Shown: positions 1-8,634 of the stretch, piece after piece
How the letters are laid out: each line of letters begins with the position of its first letter
Position numbering within the stretch: position 1 is the first letter of the stretch
Assembly (NCBI GenBank): GCA_041504365.1
Contig: CP167917.1
Location: 868,001-932,000, forward strand
Length of the DNA stretch: 64,000 nucleotides
Source of the DNA: Dryocola sp. LX212
GTDB lineage: Bacteria; Pseudomonadota; Gammaproteobacteria; Enterobacterales; Enterobacteriaceae
Reading direction: 5' to 3'
Translations under genes and position numbers: made by a program
The notes under the pieces: generated by a model
Seen by the model: only the letters and a program-made list of their open reading frames with translations
Told to the model about the DNA's origin: nothing
Databases searched by the model: none

Positions 1-2
1 AA

Positions 3-95
3 AGCGCCTCTGATGAAGTTCAGCGCTATTTTGAGCTTCAGGAGGACGGATCTTTTGTGAGTGATATAGTCATGCTGGAAGCAAAGAAGGTCTAA
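3..95 (+). CDS. yafE: YafE-like methyltransferase, C-terminal end only
   Basis: An open frame runs in from the left edge and ends in TAA at 93-95; the last 30 residues read SASDEVQRYFELQEDGSF and onward to EAKKV. In E. coli the gene immediately upstream of and convergent with mltD is yafE, a predicted SAM-dependent methyltransferase of about 207 aa, and the visible tail is consistent with that family as I remember it. No catalytic motif lies inside the window, so the call depends mainly on gene order. The gene faces mltD across a shared hairpin. Confidence 0.65.
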   Translation, partial: SASDEVQRYFELQEDGSFVSDIVMLEAKKV

Positions 96-115
96 TCAGC
101 ACGGGCCACAGGCAA

Positions 116-144
116 TAAAAAGGCACCTCGTAAGGTGCCTTTTC
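116..144. terminator. Bidirectional hairpin terminator between yafE and mltD
   Basis: The stem AAAAGGCACCT / AGGTGCCTTTT with a short CGTA-type loop is flanked by A-rich sequence on the left and T-rich sequence on the right. It can therefore end transcription from both convergent genes. Confidence 0.85.
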
Positions 145-156
145 TGTAAGTAACTA

Positions 157-1527
157 TCAGGTATCAGGTGTCGCATTGTTGCTGACAAACAGCGTTAGCT
201 GGTCGCCAGGCTTCAGGTTGTCGGTATCATCGTTCCAGCGCAGAACATCTTTGATGTTCACACCGTGACGCTTCGCAATACTCGACAGGGAATCACCCTT
301 ACGCACTTTATAAGTAATGCTGTCATTATCAGCTAAACGCTGGCTGCCATTTTTGACGCTCAGCGTTTGGCCAACTTTAATGTTCGCACCCCGGATACCG
401 TTCCAGCTTTTCAAATCTTTCGTGCTGACGCCTAAGCGTGAAGCGATGCTCGACAGCGTATCCCCTGAGCGCACTTTGTAAGATTTGTTGCTTCCTGCAT
501 TCATGCGATTGTCGGCGACCAGCGTCGGCTGGACGGCGGCAATCTCACCGGAAGCCAGAGAAGCTTTAAGTTGATCCGCATGCTTCTTTGGCACCATCAC
601 ATAACGCTGATTTTTGCCAACGGTTGAGGTTTTTACCCCGGCGTTGAACGCTTTCAGCGTCGTGAGTGAAATACCGGCCATTTCGGCGACTTGCTTCAGC
701 TGTACCGGATTACTCACCTCAACCCGAGCCAGTGCACGGCTTTCGTCTGTTGTTGGTAAACGTACCCCATACTTCTGGTTATTCTTGAGAATTTCGCTCA
801 GGGCCAGCATTTTAGGGACGTAGACTTTGGTTTCACGCGGCAGCGAAAGTGACCAGAAGTCCGTTGGTTTCCCACGGGCCTTGTTCGCTTTGATTGCGTT
901 CATCACGCGGCCTTCACCGCTATTGTACGCCGCTACGGTGAGTAACCAGTCACCATCAAACATTTTGTTCAGACGCTGCATCATATTCAGCGCAGCAGTG
1001 GTGGAAGCCACTACGTCACGGCGTGCATCGTACGCTTTGGTCTGCTTCAGACCATAATTGCGCCCCGTACTTGGAATAATCTGCCAAATGCCTGCGGCAT
1101 TTGCGCCAGACGTCGCGTGGGGGTCAAAAGCGCTCTCCACTATGGGTAGCAGTACCAGTTCCATCGGCATGTTACGTTTCTTAACTTGCCCGGCAATCCA
1201 GTACATATACGGCTCTGCCCGTAATGTTACATCGTGGAGATAGCTCTTATTTCTCAGGTAATTCTGTTTCTGTTCGCGGATCCGGCTGTTTTCCGGTATC
1301 CCCATCTTTTGCTCGTCGCCGATGAAGTCCCACAGGTTCTGATCTTGCGCGAGGAATGTCCCATCGTCCATCCATCGCGTCGAGTTCGCCCGACCAGTGT
1401 ACTTTCCTGCTTCACCTTGACCAGCTGCAGACAGACTCTGTGCATGCTGTTGGATGTTGGCGTCATGCCTTGACGCCTGGCACCCCACAAGCAGGACAGT
1501 GGCGAGTAATATCGCTTTTGCCTTCAT
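157..1527 (-). CDS. mltD: Membrane-bound lytic murein transglycosylase D
   Basis: 456 aa. It cleaves the MurNAc-GlcNAc bond of peptidoglycan with formation of a 1,6-anhydro product and acts from the inner face of the outer membrane. The N-terminus is a lipoprotein signal with lipobox LVGC (Cys16). The SLT domain follows; the catalytic glutamate is in PIVESAFDPHATSG (about Glu131) and the AGIWQIIPSTGRNYG block is typical of the family. Two LysM repeats close the protein (about residues 350-395 and 405-450, each starting YKVR.GD.LSSIA). Length and domain order match E. coli MltD. It stands alone on the minus strand, divergent from nothing and convergent with yafE; gloB lies upstream with 70 bp between. 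Confidence 0.97.
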   Translation of the reverse strand: MKAKAILLATVLLVGCQASRHDANIQQHAQSLSAAGQGEAGKYTGRANSTRWMDDGTFLAQDQNLWDFIGDEQKMGIPENSRIREQKQNYLRNKSYLHDVTLRAEPYMYWIAGQVKKRNMPMELVLLPIVESAFDPHATSGANAAGIWQIIPSTGRNYGLKQTKAYDARRDVVASTTAALNMMQRLNKMFDGDWLLTVAAYNSGEGRVMNAIKANKARGKPTDFWSLSLPRETKVYVPKMLALSEILKNNQKYGVRLPTTDESRALARVEVSNPVQLKQVAEMAGISLTTLKAFNAGVKTSTVGKNQRYVMVPKKHADQLKASLASGEIAAVQPTLVADNRMNAGSNKSYKVRSGDTLSSIASRLGVSTKDLKSWNGIRGANIKVGQTLSVKNGSQRLADNDSITYKVRKGDSLSSIAKRHGVNIKDVLRWNDDTDNLKPGDQLTLFVSNNATPDT

Positions 1528-1597
1528 GTGTGTGTCAATGGTTGCTTAAAAGACGAGCAAGAATACATTTGCCAGTCCAACAACACAACCAGAATAT

Positions 1598-2353
1598 TCA
1601 GAAGCTATCTTTCTTTGCCCTTAACCATGCGAATATCTGCTCTGGTTGTTGCAAGTTTGTTTCTGTTTTAATTACTCCTTTTAAATCATTATCTTCCGTT
1701 CTGAGAAAAAGATTAATTTCGCGCTCGATTTGCAGCGTGGTCGGCAATGTAGCTTGGTTTTTTGCGCGTAACTCTTTCACTTTTCGATAATATCGGATTA
1801 ATACCTGGTCCTCGGGTAAAATACTTAAGGCAAACTTGATGTTTGATTCGGTGTACTCGTGTGCACAACAAATTAACGTTTCTGCCGGTAGTTTATTAAG
1901 CTTATGAAAAGATTGGTGCATCTGCTCTGGCGTGCCTTCAAAAAGCCGTCCACAGCCGCCTGAAAACATCGTGTCGCCGCAGAAAAGATAAGGAAAACTG
2001 AAATAGCACAAATGGCCCAAAGTGTGACCGGGTGTAGCAATAACACTAAATTCATACTCTAAAATATTGACCTTATCTCCCTCCCGTACTACCCGGTTCG
2101 TTCCCTTATTTTGTGTCTCTTCAGGCCCGTAAACCACAAGGCCTGGAAAGGTTTGCAGCAGTTCTTTTACGCCGCCAACATGGTCGTGATGATGGTGCGT
2201 AAGCAAAATGGCTTCTGGCTGCCAGTTGTTTTTCGCCATCGCGTTTAACACAGGTGCGGCTTCACCGGGATCGACGATAATGCATTTACCCGCCTCGTTG
2301 TTCAGAACCCAGATGTAGTTGTCCTGGAACGCGGGAATACTGTTAAGATTCAT
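1598..2353 (-). CDS. gloB: Hydroxyacylglutathione hydrolase (glyoxalase II)
   Basis: 251 aa, the normal size for the family. It hydrolyses S-D-lactoylglutathione to D-lactate and glutathione in the cytosolic methylglyoxal detoxification pathway. The metallo-beta-lactamase signature THHHHDH is at residues 52-58 and supplies the binuclear metal ligands; further ligands are in TPGHTLGH and [17 protein letters not shown]. It is divergent from yafS, the same arrangement as in E. coli; the ATG is the first in frame and the two start regions are less than 40 bp apart. Confidence 0.97.
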   Translation of the reverse strand: MNLNSIPAFQDNYIWVLNNEAGKCIIVDPGEAAPVLNAMAKNNWQPEAILLTHHHHDHVGGVKELLQTFPGLVVYGPEETQNKGTNRVVREGDKVNILEYEFSVIATPGHTLGHLCYFSFPYLFCGDTMFSGGCGRLFEGTPEQMHQSFHKLNKLPAETLICCAHEYTESNIKFALSILPEDQVLIRYYRKVKELRAKNQATLPTTLQIEREINLFLRTEDNDLKGVIKTETNLQQPEQIFAWLRAKKDSF

Positions 2354-2390
2354 AATTCAACCTCTCGGCGACAGAAAAAGGATGGTAGCG

Positions 2391-3155
2391 ATGAAACCGG
2401 CAAGGATACCTGAAAATTTCACTTCACCGCATCACTGGGGCCAGTTGCCCTGGGGGGAATTCTACCGGGACGGACTTGAAAAGCAGCTGCAGCCCTGGCT
2501 TGCAAAAATGTTTGGTTTTCACCTACTCAAGATAGGCAATCTCAGCGCGGAAATCGACACCAGCGGCTGCGCCATTTCCCATCAGGTAAACGTTGCCCAA
2601 CAGGGAGCACTCTTGCAGGTTAAAGCCGAACCGCTGCATTTGCCCTTCGCGTCGAAATCGGTGGACGCATGCCTGCTGGCCCACACGCTGCCATGGTGCC
2701 AGGATCCGCACGGCTTACTGCGCGAGGCGGACAGGGTGCTGATTGATGACGGCTGGCTAATCATCAGCAGTTTTAACCCCGTCAGCGTGCTGGGCGCGGG
2801 CAAAGCGATTCCGTTTCTGCGCAAGCGTAGCCCCTACAACAGCCGCATGTTTACGCCAATGCGCCAGTTTGACTGGCTTTCCCTGCTGAATTTTGAAGTG
2901 ATGCACCAGCGTAGCTTTCAGGTTCTGCCGTGGCACAAGCAGGGCGGGAAAATGCTCAGCACGCATCTGCCCGCATTAGGCTGTATGCATGTCATTGTGG
3001 CGCGTAAGCGAACGCTACCGCTTACGTTAAACCCGATGAAAAACCGTAAAGCTAAGGCGCAAATACGTTCAGCGGTAGGCGCCACAAGACAGTACAGGAC
3101 GGCGGCTAAGCCTTTGCATCCGGCAGATAGCCAACATCCTCAAGAGTTGGATTAG
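2391..3155 (+). CDS. yafS: YafS, predicted SAM-dependent methyltransferase
   Basis: 254 aa from the chosen start. The protein has the methyltransferase type 11 layout: a region around [20 protein letters not shown] carries the acidic and hydrophobic residues that follow the SAM-binding strand, and [22 protein letters not shown] is the conserved post-core segment. The substrate is not known. I chose ATG 2391 (MKPARIPE) because E. coli YafS starts at the equivalent residue and an AAAGGA motif lies about 10 bp upstream; ATG 2382 is an in-frame alternative. The 3' end is longer than I recall for E. coli and runs about 50 bp into the convergent rnhA gene. Confidence 0.9.
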   Translation: MKPARIPENFTSPHHWGQLPWGEFYRDGLEKQLQPWLAKMFGFHLLKIGNLSAEIDTSGCAISHQVNVAQQGALLQVKAEPLHLPFASKSVDACLLAHTLPWCQDPHGLLREADRVLIDDGWLIISSFNPVSVLGAGKAIPFLRKRSPYNSRMFTPMRQFDWLSLLNFEVMHQRSFQVLPWHKQGGKMLSTHLPALGCMHVIVARKRTLPLTLNPMKNRKAKAQIRSAVGATRQYRTAAKPLHPADSQHPQELD

Positions 3156-3579
3156 AGGCCGCTTCGCGGGCCAGCTCGTCGCAGCGTTCGTTCTCCGGGT
3201 GACCTGCGTGGCCTTTAACCCACTCCCAGCTAATGGTATGTTTGCCCAGCGCAGCGTCCAGACGCTGCCATAGATCGACGTTCTTCACCGGCTTTTTATC
3301 AGCTGTTTTCCAGCCGCGCTTCTTCCAGTTGTGGATCCATTGGGTGATCCCCTGGCGCACATACTGGCTGTCGGTACTTAGTACGATATCGCAAGGCTCG
3401 ATTAACGCCTCCAGCGCGACAATGGCCGCCATCATCTCCATCCGGTTATTGGTGGTTAAGCGATAGCCAACGCTAAAAATCTTTTCATGCTGCTTGTACC
3501 GTAAAATGGCACCGTATCCACCCGGTCCCGGGTTGCCGAGGCAGGACCCGTCGGTGAAAATTTCTACCTGTTTCCGCAT
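3106..3579 (-). CDS. rnhA: Ribonuclease HI
   Basis: 157 aa. It degrades the RNA strand of RNA-DNA hybrids, removing R-loops and primers. All four catalytic acids are present: Asp10 ([16 protein letters not shown]), Glu48 (NRMEMMAA), Asp70 (STDSQYV) and Asp134 (ERCDELA), with His124 in KGHAGHPEN. The open frame could start further upstream, but ATG 3579 ([11 protein letters not shown]) matches the family start. It is divergent from dnaQ with about 50 bp between start codons, the classic overlapping rnhA-dnaQ promoter arrangement. Confidence 0.97.
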   Translation of the reverse strand: MRKQVEIFTDGSCLGNPGPGGYGAILRYKQHEKIFSVGYRLTTNNRMEMMAAIVALEALIEPCDIVLSTDSQYVRQGITQWIHNWKKRGWKTADKKPVKNVDLWQRLDAALGKHTISWEWVKGHAGHPENERCDELAREAASNPTLEDVGYLPDAKA

Positions 3580-3631
3580 CTCTGGTAGACTTCCTGTGAG
3601 TAAAAATCCAAGTCTGACATAAACGAGCGCT

Positions 3632-4369
3632 ATGAGCACAGCAATTACACGACAGATCGTCCTTGATACAGAAACCACCGGTATGAACCAGATCGGTGCT
3701 CACTACGAAGGGCATCGCATTATTGAGATTGGTGCGGTGGAGGTGATTAACCGCCGCCTGACCGGCAATAACTTCCACGTGTACCTGAAGCCTGACCGGC
3801 TGGTGGACCCGGAAGCGTTTGGCGTGCACGGCATCGCCGACGAGTTTCTCGCGGACAAGCCGACGTTCGATCAGGTCGCGGATTCGTTTCTGGACTACAT
3901 CCGTGGCGCCGAGCTCGTTATTCATAACGCCTCGTTCGATATCGGCTTTATGGATTATGAATTCAGCAAGCTGAAGCGCGATATCCCGAAAACCGGCACC
4001 TTCTGCAAAGTCACCGACAGCCTGGCGCTGGCGCGTAAAATGTTCCCCGGCAAGCGCAACAGCCTCGACGCGCTCTGCTCCCGCTATGAAATAGACAACA
4101 GTAAACGAACGCTGCACGGCGCACTGCTCGATGCCCAGATCCTTTCCGACGTCTATCTGATGATGACCGGCGGCCAGACGTCGCTGAAGTTTTCCATGGA
4201 AGGGGATATTAAGCAGAAAGAAGGTGGCAATGGCATTCAGCGCGTGGTGCGCGGTGCGGCAGGTTTACGGGTGATTCAGGCCAGTGACGAAGAAGTGGCG
4301 GCCCATGAATCGCGTCTGGATCTGGTGATGAAAAAAGGTGGCAGCTGCCTGTGGCGCGCTGAAAGCTGA
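3632..4369 (+). CDS. dnaQ: DNA polymerase III epsilon subunit (3'-5' proofreading exonuclease)
   Basis: 245 aa. It proofreads within the replicative polymerase core and binds alpha through its C-terminal tail. ExoI is LDTETTG (Asp12, Glu14), ExoII is [13 protein letters not shown], and ExoIII is [15 protein letters not shown] with the catalytic His and Asp. A flexible Gln/Gly-rich region precedes the C-terminal alpha-binding segment. The divergent position to rnhA and the tRNA-Asp gene downstream match the enterobacterial order. Confidence 0.97.
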   Translation: MSTAITRQIVLDTETTGMNQIGAHYEGHRIIEIGAVEVINRRLTGNNFHVYLKPDRLVDPEAFGVHGIADEFLADKPTFDQVADSFLDYIRGAELVIHNASFDIGFMDYEFSKLKRDIPKTGTFCKVTDSLALARKMFPGKRNSLDALCSRYEIDNSKRTLHGALLDAQILSDVYLMMTGGQTSLKFSMEGDIKQKEGGNGIQRVVRGAAGLRVIQASDEEVAAHESRLDLVMKKGGSCLWRAES

Positions 4370-4437
4370 GTAAATGACTTAAAAATCATCATTCAGATTG
4401 TTTTTGCGGCAAACGATGCACTTTCTTGTAAAAACCG

Positions 4438-4466
4438 TTGACGCCCGCAGGACCAGTCCGTAATAT
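4438..4466 (+). promoter_or_regulatory. Sigma-70 promoter of tRNA-Asp
   Basis: A TTGACG -35 box at 4438-4443 and a TAATAT -10 box at 4461-4466 are separated by 17 bp. The GC-rich stretch after the -10 box resembles the discriminator of stable-RNA promoters. The tRNA begins 28 bp after the -10 box. Confidence 0.85.
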
Positions 4467-4494
4467 CCGCTTCGTTCCCGACGGGGGACAATGC

Positions 4495-4571
4495 GGAGCG
4501 GTAGTTCAGTCGGTTAGAATACCTGCCTGTCACGCAGGGGGTCGCGGGTTCGAGTCCCGTCCGTTCCGCCA
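4495..4571 (+). tRNA. aspV: tRNA-Asp (GTC)
   Basis: A 77-nt gene with acceptor stem GGAGCGG / CCGTTCC, encoded CCA end, T-arm GGTTCGAGTCCC and anticodon GTC in the loop CTGTCAC. Its place after dnaQ matches aspV. The 3' 14 bp of the gene form the left part of the island attachment repeat, so integration leaves the tRNA intact. Confidence 0.97.
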
Positions 4572-4577
4572 CTATTC
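4558..4577. repeat. attL-type direct repeat at the tRNA-Asp 3' end
   Basis: The 20-bp sequence CGTCCGTTCCGCCACTATTC is repeated exactly at 36398-36417. It covers the tRNA 3' end including CCA plus six further bases, as expected for a tyrosine-recombinase island in a tRNA gene. It marks the left border of the island. Confidence 0.93.
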
Positions 4578-4579
4578 GA

Positions 4580-4610
4580 GGCCATGCTATTGATTAGCAT
4601 GGCCTTTTTT
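4580..4610 (+). terminator. Intrinsic terminator after tRNA-Asp
   Basis: Stem GGCCATGCTA / TAGCATGGCC with loop TTGAT, followed by six T. A diverged version of the same hairpin follows the right attachment repeat at 36419-36450. Confidence 0.9.
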
Positions 4611-4626
4611 ATGCTTGTTTTTTTTC

Positions 4627-4650
4627 GGTATGCCATCCAGTATGCCATTG
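4627..4650. repeat. Possible integrase arm-type sites, left end
   Basis: The octamer TATGCCAT occurs twice with an 11-bp period (one helical turn) just inside the island. The same two-copy arrangement lies at 36257-36280 inside the right end, between int and attR. Paired occurrence near both ends suggests binding sites for the integrase or an excisionase. This is inference. Confidence 0.5.
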
Positions 4651-4704
4651 CCGTCCGGCTTGCACTGGCTCACCTGAGATAGCTTCGGACAACTCACTCA
4701 CCTC

Positions 4705-5549
4705 TCATCTCGCTGGCAGTGCTCCCGGATAGTGTCGGGCGATGATGTTGTTCAGCTTATCAATCAACTCAGGTCGCTTGAATACGATGTGTGCAGTTCC
4801 CTTCTGAAAATACTTAATCACAAACATCTCATCCTCGTAACGGTTACTGTGCCTGTTCTCATGGATATGATCGCTGAGACGACGGGTAACGTCAGCGCGG
4901 TTGTAGGGAACCGGTTTGCCATCAAGAAGCATCAGCATACGCTCAAGGTCAGCTAACCGGTCACGCTGCCAGCCCCAGTTAAGCCCAAATCCCCACCGAT
5001 CGAACTTGACTAGTCCGGTAACGATAATTTTCGCCCCAAACTTGCAGGGGAATTTGTCTTAAAATTCCAGCTTAAACCTTTGAACACATTTATCACTCCG
5101 CGCTCAAACACCTCGCCCTTGTTCAGATGCAGTTGCTCAAACGTGCTGAGAATATTCTCTTCGCTGACGGCAGGAATGTCATCCTTTTCCAGACTGTTGT
5201 ACCACTGGTCACGAGCCTGAGCATCCATGAGCGAAATCATGCCCGACTTCTTCATCAGGTCTCGCCATATGCTGCGATCGAGATTACGGGTAATAGCTTT
5301 CATCGCCGCTTCTGGTTTCTCCATCAACCAGCAGCCGCAACGGAAATCCTGCTTCATAGCCCAGTCCAGCGCGGTTTTTCCTCCGATACTGCGGGTCAGC
5401 ATCGAAACATCGTCCAGTTGTTGCATGAGCACTTCAATCTGCGCCAGCGCGGCATTACGTCCCGTGACAATACGCTCAATGCTGGTGGAGCAAATCACGT
5501 CGGTGTGGCCGGTTAATACTTCGGGTTTGGTGAGAGTAAGCTCTGACAT
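4705..5549 (-). pseudogene. DUF4942 family gene with a -1 frameshift
   Basis: The 5' part (from ATG 5549, preceded by AAGGAA) encodes MSELTLTKPEVLTGHTD through SWNFKTNSP. The frame then shifts at the four-G run 5047-5050. Restoring one base lets it continue as CKFGAKIIVTGLVKFDRWGF and join the separate frame ending FKRPELIDKLNNIIARHYPG at 4705. Together this gives the roughly 280-aa DUF4942 protein usual at the tail of CbeA/CbtA-type trains in E. coli islands. Function unknown. The break is either real decay or a homopolymer sequencing error; the reading on both sides of the shift is well preserved, so it is recent or artefactual. Confidence 0.85.
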
Positions 5550-5629
5550 TATTTCGTTCCTTATATAAAGCAAAGCGCCAGCCGGTGAGGGCTGGCGATT
5601 ATGAGTAAGTGATGAGTACTGTTCGGTGG

Positions 5630-5832
5630 TTAATCTGTACTGGTCTGTCGCAGAAGTTGAAGATGACGGAGATCGCGAACGTCCTGACGCGCACGTTCAA
5701 TCCAGGGCAACAGCACTGCTGAATCGGTGTTGTCTTCGTCGTTGTCGAAAATAATCATGTTCCCACAATCGATGTTGTCCTGCAGCCAGTCAATCAGAAC
5801 GTTGAGAGCTCTTCGGTGGTTAATTTCTCCAT
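5630..5832 (-). pseudogene. DUF957 family small gene with a -1 frameshift
   Basis: ATG at 5832 gives MEKLTTE and then runs out of frame at about 5808-5814, where GAAGAGCTC stands in place of an expected GAAGAAGCTC. In the restored frame it reads ALNVLIDWLQDN, then NEDN-type acidic residues and PWIERARQDVRDLRHLQLLRQ, ending in TAA at 5630-5632. That is the short DUF957 protein that normally follows the DUF5983 gene in these islands. Function unknown. It is not annotated as an intact frame because of the single missing base. Confidence 0.75.
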
Positions 5833-5863
5833 GAGAATATCCTGTGCTTATTGGTGAGAAGAT

Positions 5864-6355
5864 TTACCAGTCGAAAATGTCAAATCCCGGCAGCACTTCG
5901 CCAAAGGCATCCAGATGAACAATGCCAACGGCGTAGCGACGGATAAGCGTCACTACTAACCGACGGCAGGCTTTCGACAGACCGAGACGTTTGAGGCGTA
6001 AGACCGGAAATGACCAGGCACCCAGGTGGAGCAGATAACCCGACCCGGTGTAACTAATCCATTCCGACTCACCAAAGTCTTCATTCTGGTGTGAAAGAGT
6101 AAACAGCAGAGCGTTGTCTTTCTCCGTAATATGCGCGGTACTGCACTGGATGCCATTAACGCGGGCGACGGGTGGAAGCGGATCTTCAACGACCAGCTTT
6201 CCGGGGGAGTCAGCAACGCGAAGGGAATAACCGTTATCACAGACCACATCGATCAGCGCAGCCAGTTCAATGCCGTCAATATCCACAGCGATCCGGCCCG
6301 CATTCAGGGCCAGAACGTTGATGGCGTCGGCTTCTACCGTCAGGGATAACTTCAT
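5864..6355 (-). CDS. DUF5983 family protein
   Basis: 163 aa. This conserved gene follows the cbtA toxin gene in many E. coli and Enterobacter islands; its function is not established. It starts with ATG 6355, which overlaps the cbtA stop by 4 bp (ATGA), so it is probably translationally coupled to the toxin. The protein is soluble, with [19 protein letters not shown] and [18 protein letters not shown] as the best-conserved parts. No catalytic motif is seen. Confidence 0.8.
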   Translation of the reverse strand: MKLSLTVEADAINVLALNAGRIAVDIDGIELAALIDVVCDNGYSLRVADSPGKLVVEDPLPPVARVNGIQCSTAHITEKDNALLFTLSHQNEDFGESEWISYTGSGYLLHLGAWSFPVLRLKRLGLSKACRRLVVTLIRRYAVGIVHLDAFGEVLPGFDIFDW

Positions 6356-6729
6356 CGATGCCCCCCACGGTATTTACCGGTGGTGATGTCGGTCACCGTT
6401 CTGTAATCGTTGCGAGTCATCAACCCGGTGGCTTTGCGGGCGCGGAGAATATCGATACTGGTGAGACGCGGCAACTGTGTTTCTGTACTGAAACCGTGAC
6501 GATCGATGCGCACCAGATCGTACTTCTCCACAATAAAATTCACGGCGTCGCACAGTGATATACCGGCGTCGATATGCTCCTGAATCACACCGTCGTTGCC
6601 AAACGGCGTGTCGTTAAGCGTCAGACCGTAGTGACGATCCAACAGGTGGCTCAGAAGCCGTTGCCAGATCTCCACCGGTGACGGGCGTGATGTAGCCTCC
6701 TGCGTTGAGGATAGTGGTTGGGTTTGCAT
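6352..6729 (-). CDS. cbtA: CbtA/YeeV-type cytoskeleton-binding toxin
   Basis: 125 aa, the family size. E. coli homologues (YeeV, YkfI, YpjF) bind FtsZ and MreB, block their polymerisation and stop cell division and elongation. The signature stretches [49 protein letters not shown] and [16 protein letters not shown] are all present. The cognate antitoxin gene cbeA lies 50 bp upstream in the same direction, which is the standard type IV toxin-antitoxin layout, and the DUF5983 gene overlaps its end. It appears intact, in contrast to the two frameshifted genes just downstream. Confidence 0.92.
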   Translation of the reverse strand: MQTQPLSSTQEATSRPSPVEIWQRLLSHLLDRHYGLTLNDTPFGNDGVIQEHIDAGISLCDAVNFIVEKYDLVRIDRHGFSTETQLPRLTSIDILRARKATGLMTRNDYRTVTDITTGKYRGGHR

Positions 6730-6779
6730 AGTGGGATCTCTTTGTTGATGGGTAAAACGAGGGTAAGTAGTAAGAAGCT

Positions 6780-7139
6780 TTACGCGGTTGCCGCTGGTGT
6801 CGGATAAATCGCCAGGTATACGTAACCATGCGAGCCGAGGGAGTCGGCCTCGCAGGTCAGCCCTTTTGCATAGAGCGTGACACAGTGCTGATGGCGGGGA
6901 GTGAGTTCACCGCTGGTGAGCATCAGTTCAAGCTGTTTGAGCAGCAGTGGAAATGCCTGGTCGAGATGCCGTAAATCCGCGTCGCTGAACTGTCCGGTGA
7001 TGCTGGTCCGGTCAGCGAGATAATGCAGACAGTTGCCCGCCTGCACCAGCCGTGCGCCAAAACAGGGCGTGATACTGCGTTTAAGCCCCCACCAGGGTTC
7101 AGTGATATCGTGGTTTACTATCGGTGTTTTATTCGACAA
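6780..7139 (-). CDS. cbeA: CbeA/YeeU-type antitoxin
   Basis: 119 aa. In E. coli this protein does not bind its toxin but stabilises MreB and FtsZ filaments, so it counters CbtA (type IV antitoxin). Matches to the family include [47 protein letters not shown] and [21 protein letters not shown]. It sits directly upstream of cbtA and 24 bp downstream of the yeeT-like gene. Confidence 0.92.
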   Translation of the reverse strand: MSNKTPIVNHDITEPWWGLKRSITPCFGARLVQAGNCLHYLADRTSITGQFSDADLRHLDQAFPLLLKQLELMLTSGELTPRHQHCVTLYAKGLTCEADSLGSHGYVYLAIYPTPAATA

Positions 7140-7162
7140 TTTTAACCTTCCTTAAACGTGTG

Positions 7163-7384
7163 TTAATTCAGCGTGACGCTGCGTAATACGACATAGTGGC
7201 CGTTGCGGTTCTGACGGCGTTCAGCGAAGACCGCGAGCACACCGCTGATATCCTGAACCTCCTGCCCGGCGTAGTGGCAGATGCTGCCAGACCATTTGTA
7301 TTTACCCGTGCAGAAGGGAAACAACCGGGACTGCGGATGCTGGCGGTATATCGCCATAGCCTGACGTTTACTGATAATTTTCAT
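7163..7384 (-). CDS. yeeT: YeeT/DUF987 small protein
   Basis: 73 aa. YeeT-like proteins of unknown function are always found between a radC-like gene and cbeA in these islands. The visible pattern is MKIISKRQAMAIYRQHPQSR and CHYAGQEVQDISGVLAVFAERR. It is 20 bp downstream of the radC-like gene, in the same transcription unit. Confidence 0.85.
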   Translation of the reverse strand: MKIISKRQAMAIYRQHPQSRLFPFCTGKYKWSGSICHYAGQEVQDISGVLAVFAERRQNRNGHYVVLRSVTLN

Positions 7385-7404
7385 TGGGTTATTCTCCTGT
7401 TGTG

Positions 7405-7884
7405 CTACAGCCAGCCACGATCTGCAAACGAGGTGATCTCCATGCCACCGACCACCAGGTGGTCCAGCAGGCGGATATCAACCAGGTCCAGCGCCTGCTG
7501 AATACGCGTAGTGACCTGACGGTCTGCCTTGCTGGGTTCAGCCTCCCCGGAGGGATGGCTATGGGCGACAATGACAGCGGCGCAGTTATGCTTCAGACCG
7601 GCCTTCACCACTTCGCGGGGATGGACCTGCGTATGGTTGATGGTGCCGGTAAATAGCGTTTCGTGGGCTATCAGGCGATGCTGGTTATCGAGAAAGAGCG
7701 CGGTAAACTCTTCCCGCTCCAGTGACGCGAGCTGCAGGCGTAGCCAGTCGCGGACGGCATGGCTGGAAGTAAATGACGCCCCGGTTTCACGTAGCTGGCA
7801 CTCCAACAGAGATAAGGCTTTCCTGACTGTCTGCAGGTCGGCAGGGGCTAATTCACGGGCAAACAACGGTAACTGTTGCTCCAT
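7405..7884 (-). CDS. yeeS: RadC-like JAB-domain protein (YeeS/YkfG type)
   Basis: 159 aa from ATG 7884 ([12 protein letters not shown]). The metal-binding JAB/MPN motif [14 protein letters not shown] is complete, and [17 protein letters not shown] is the conserved part before it. The family is annotated as RadC-like, but a DNA-repair role has not been supported; a peptidase or nuclease activity is possible. The open frame could begin at 7986, but that extension overlaps the upstream gene and is unlike the family, so I reject it. Confidence 0.9.
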   Translation of the reverse strand: MEQQLPLFARELAPADLQTVRKALSLLECQLRETGASFTSSHAVRDWLRLQLASLEREEFTALFLDNQHRLIAHETLFTGTINHTQVHPREVVKAGLKHNCAAVIVAHSHPSGEAEPSKADRQVTTRIQQALDLVDIRLLDHLVVGGMEITSFADRGWL

Positions 7885-7895
7885 AGCGGCTGACC

Positions 7896-8366
7896 TCAGT
7901 CGATGATGTGCATGATGGCGTTGCATTCCGCGTGGTTGAGCGCGTAGTCCCGCAGGCGGTAGTAGTGCTCCGTCATGGCGTCGCATTCGGTACGGCAGGC
8001 ATGGTGGCTGTAAGCCATCAGACAGACCGCAATCCCTGCAGCTTCAGCACTCATGTCACCGCCGTTGCCGTTCATCGTGTTAAACAGCGACCAGAGTTCA
8101 TCGTTCTCCACTTCCGGGGCCATAAACGCACCGCCGTTGCTCAGCGTGTAAAAATTCCAGATGCCGCCGTTGTAGTCCGTGCTGAAGCGGTCCATCCACG
8201 CGAAGATGGTCGGCTCAAGGATTATCCACTGCGGAATGCTGCCAAAGTGCTGCGGCCAGAAGCTGATGCGGTTCTCATCGGTTACCGGTATAGCGATAAT
8301 CTGATGCTGAGCCGCAGCAAGAGCATCTGCTGCGGGTGTGAACAGTGGCAGAGTGTTATCGGTCAT
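7896..8366 (-). CDS. klcA: Antirestriction protein, KlcA/ArdB family (YafX-like)
   Basis: 156 aa. Family members inhibit type I restriction enzymes without mimicking DNA. The [22 protein letters not shown] and CDYNGG-like region ([21 protein letters not shown]) and the C-terminal [26 protein letters not shown] segment match YafX. It lies in the co-directional train and probably helps the island or co-resident elements to evade restriction on entry. Confidence 0.9.
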   Translation of the reverse strand: MTDNTLPLFTPAADALAAAQHQIIAIPVTDENRISFWPQHFGSIPQWIILEPTIFAWMDRFSTDYNGGIWNFYTLSNGGAFMAPEVENDELWSLFNTMNGNGGDMSAEAAGIAVCLMAYSHHACRTECDAMTEHYYRLRDYALNHAECNAIMHIID

Positions 8367-8381
8367 GTTGTTTTTCCTCTT

Positions 8382-8634
8382 TCATTCATTGTGTTGGGGA
8401 TACTGGTTCAATCGGAGTGACGGACAGGACTGCGCATAGCCGTCTTCATCACAGTGTGAGGGCCAGTGGCCGTCAGCGAGACTTAACCGGCAGAAACTGA
8501 GTTCACCGGGACGATAAAGAAGGTGTGAGCATAGGCGCACAGGTCGTCATCGGAGATGGAGCGGCTGCCGGGGTTGTTCTCCAGGGGGCAGGATAAATGG
8601 CGATCGGGTGGGCGTTATCAGGCAGCGGTGGCAT
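8382..8634 (-). pseudogene. Small island gene with two -1 frameshifts
   Basis: ATG at 8634 shares one base with the stop of the upstream yafZ gene (TGATG), so this is a genuine start. It reads MPPLPDNAHPIAIYPAPWRTTP; adding one base gives GSRSISDDDLCAYAHTFFIVP; adding one more gives GELSFCRLSLADGHWPSHCDEDGYAQ and a stop at 8382-8384. The corrected product is 84 aa. I think it is a conserved unnamed gene of CP4-like islands, but I cannot name a family with confidence. Both lesions are missing G residues in GG/CCGG runs. Confidence 0.65.

Noticed and set aside
7885..7986. Upstream extension of the RadC-like protein
   Set aside because: It overlaps the end of the klcA-like gene and is unlike family N-termini; ATG 7884 fits the family.
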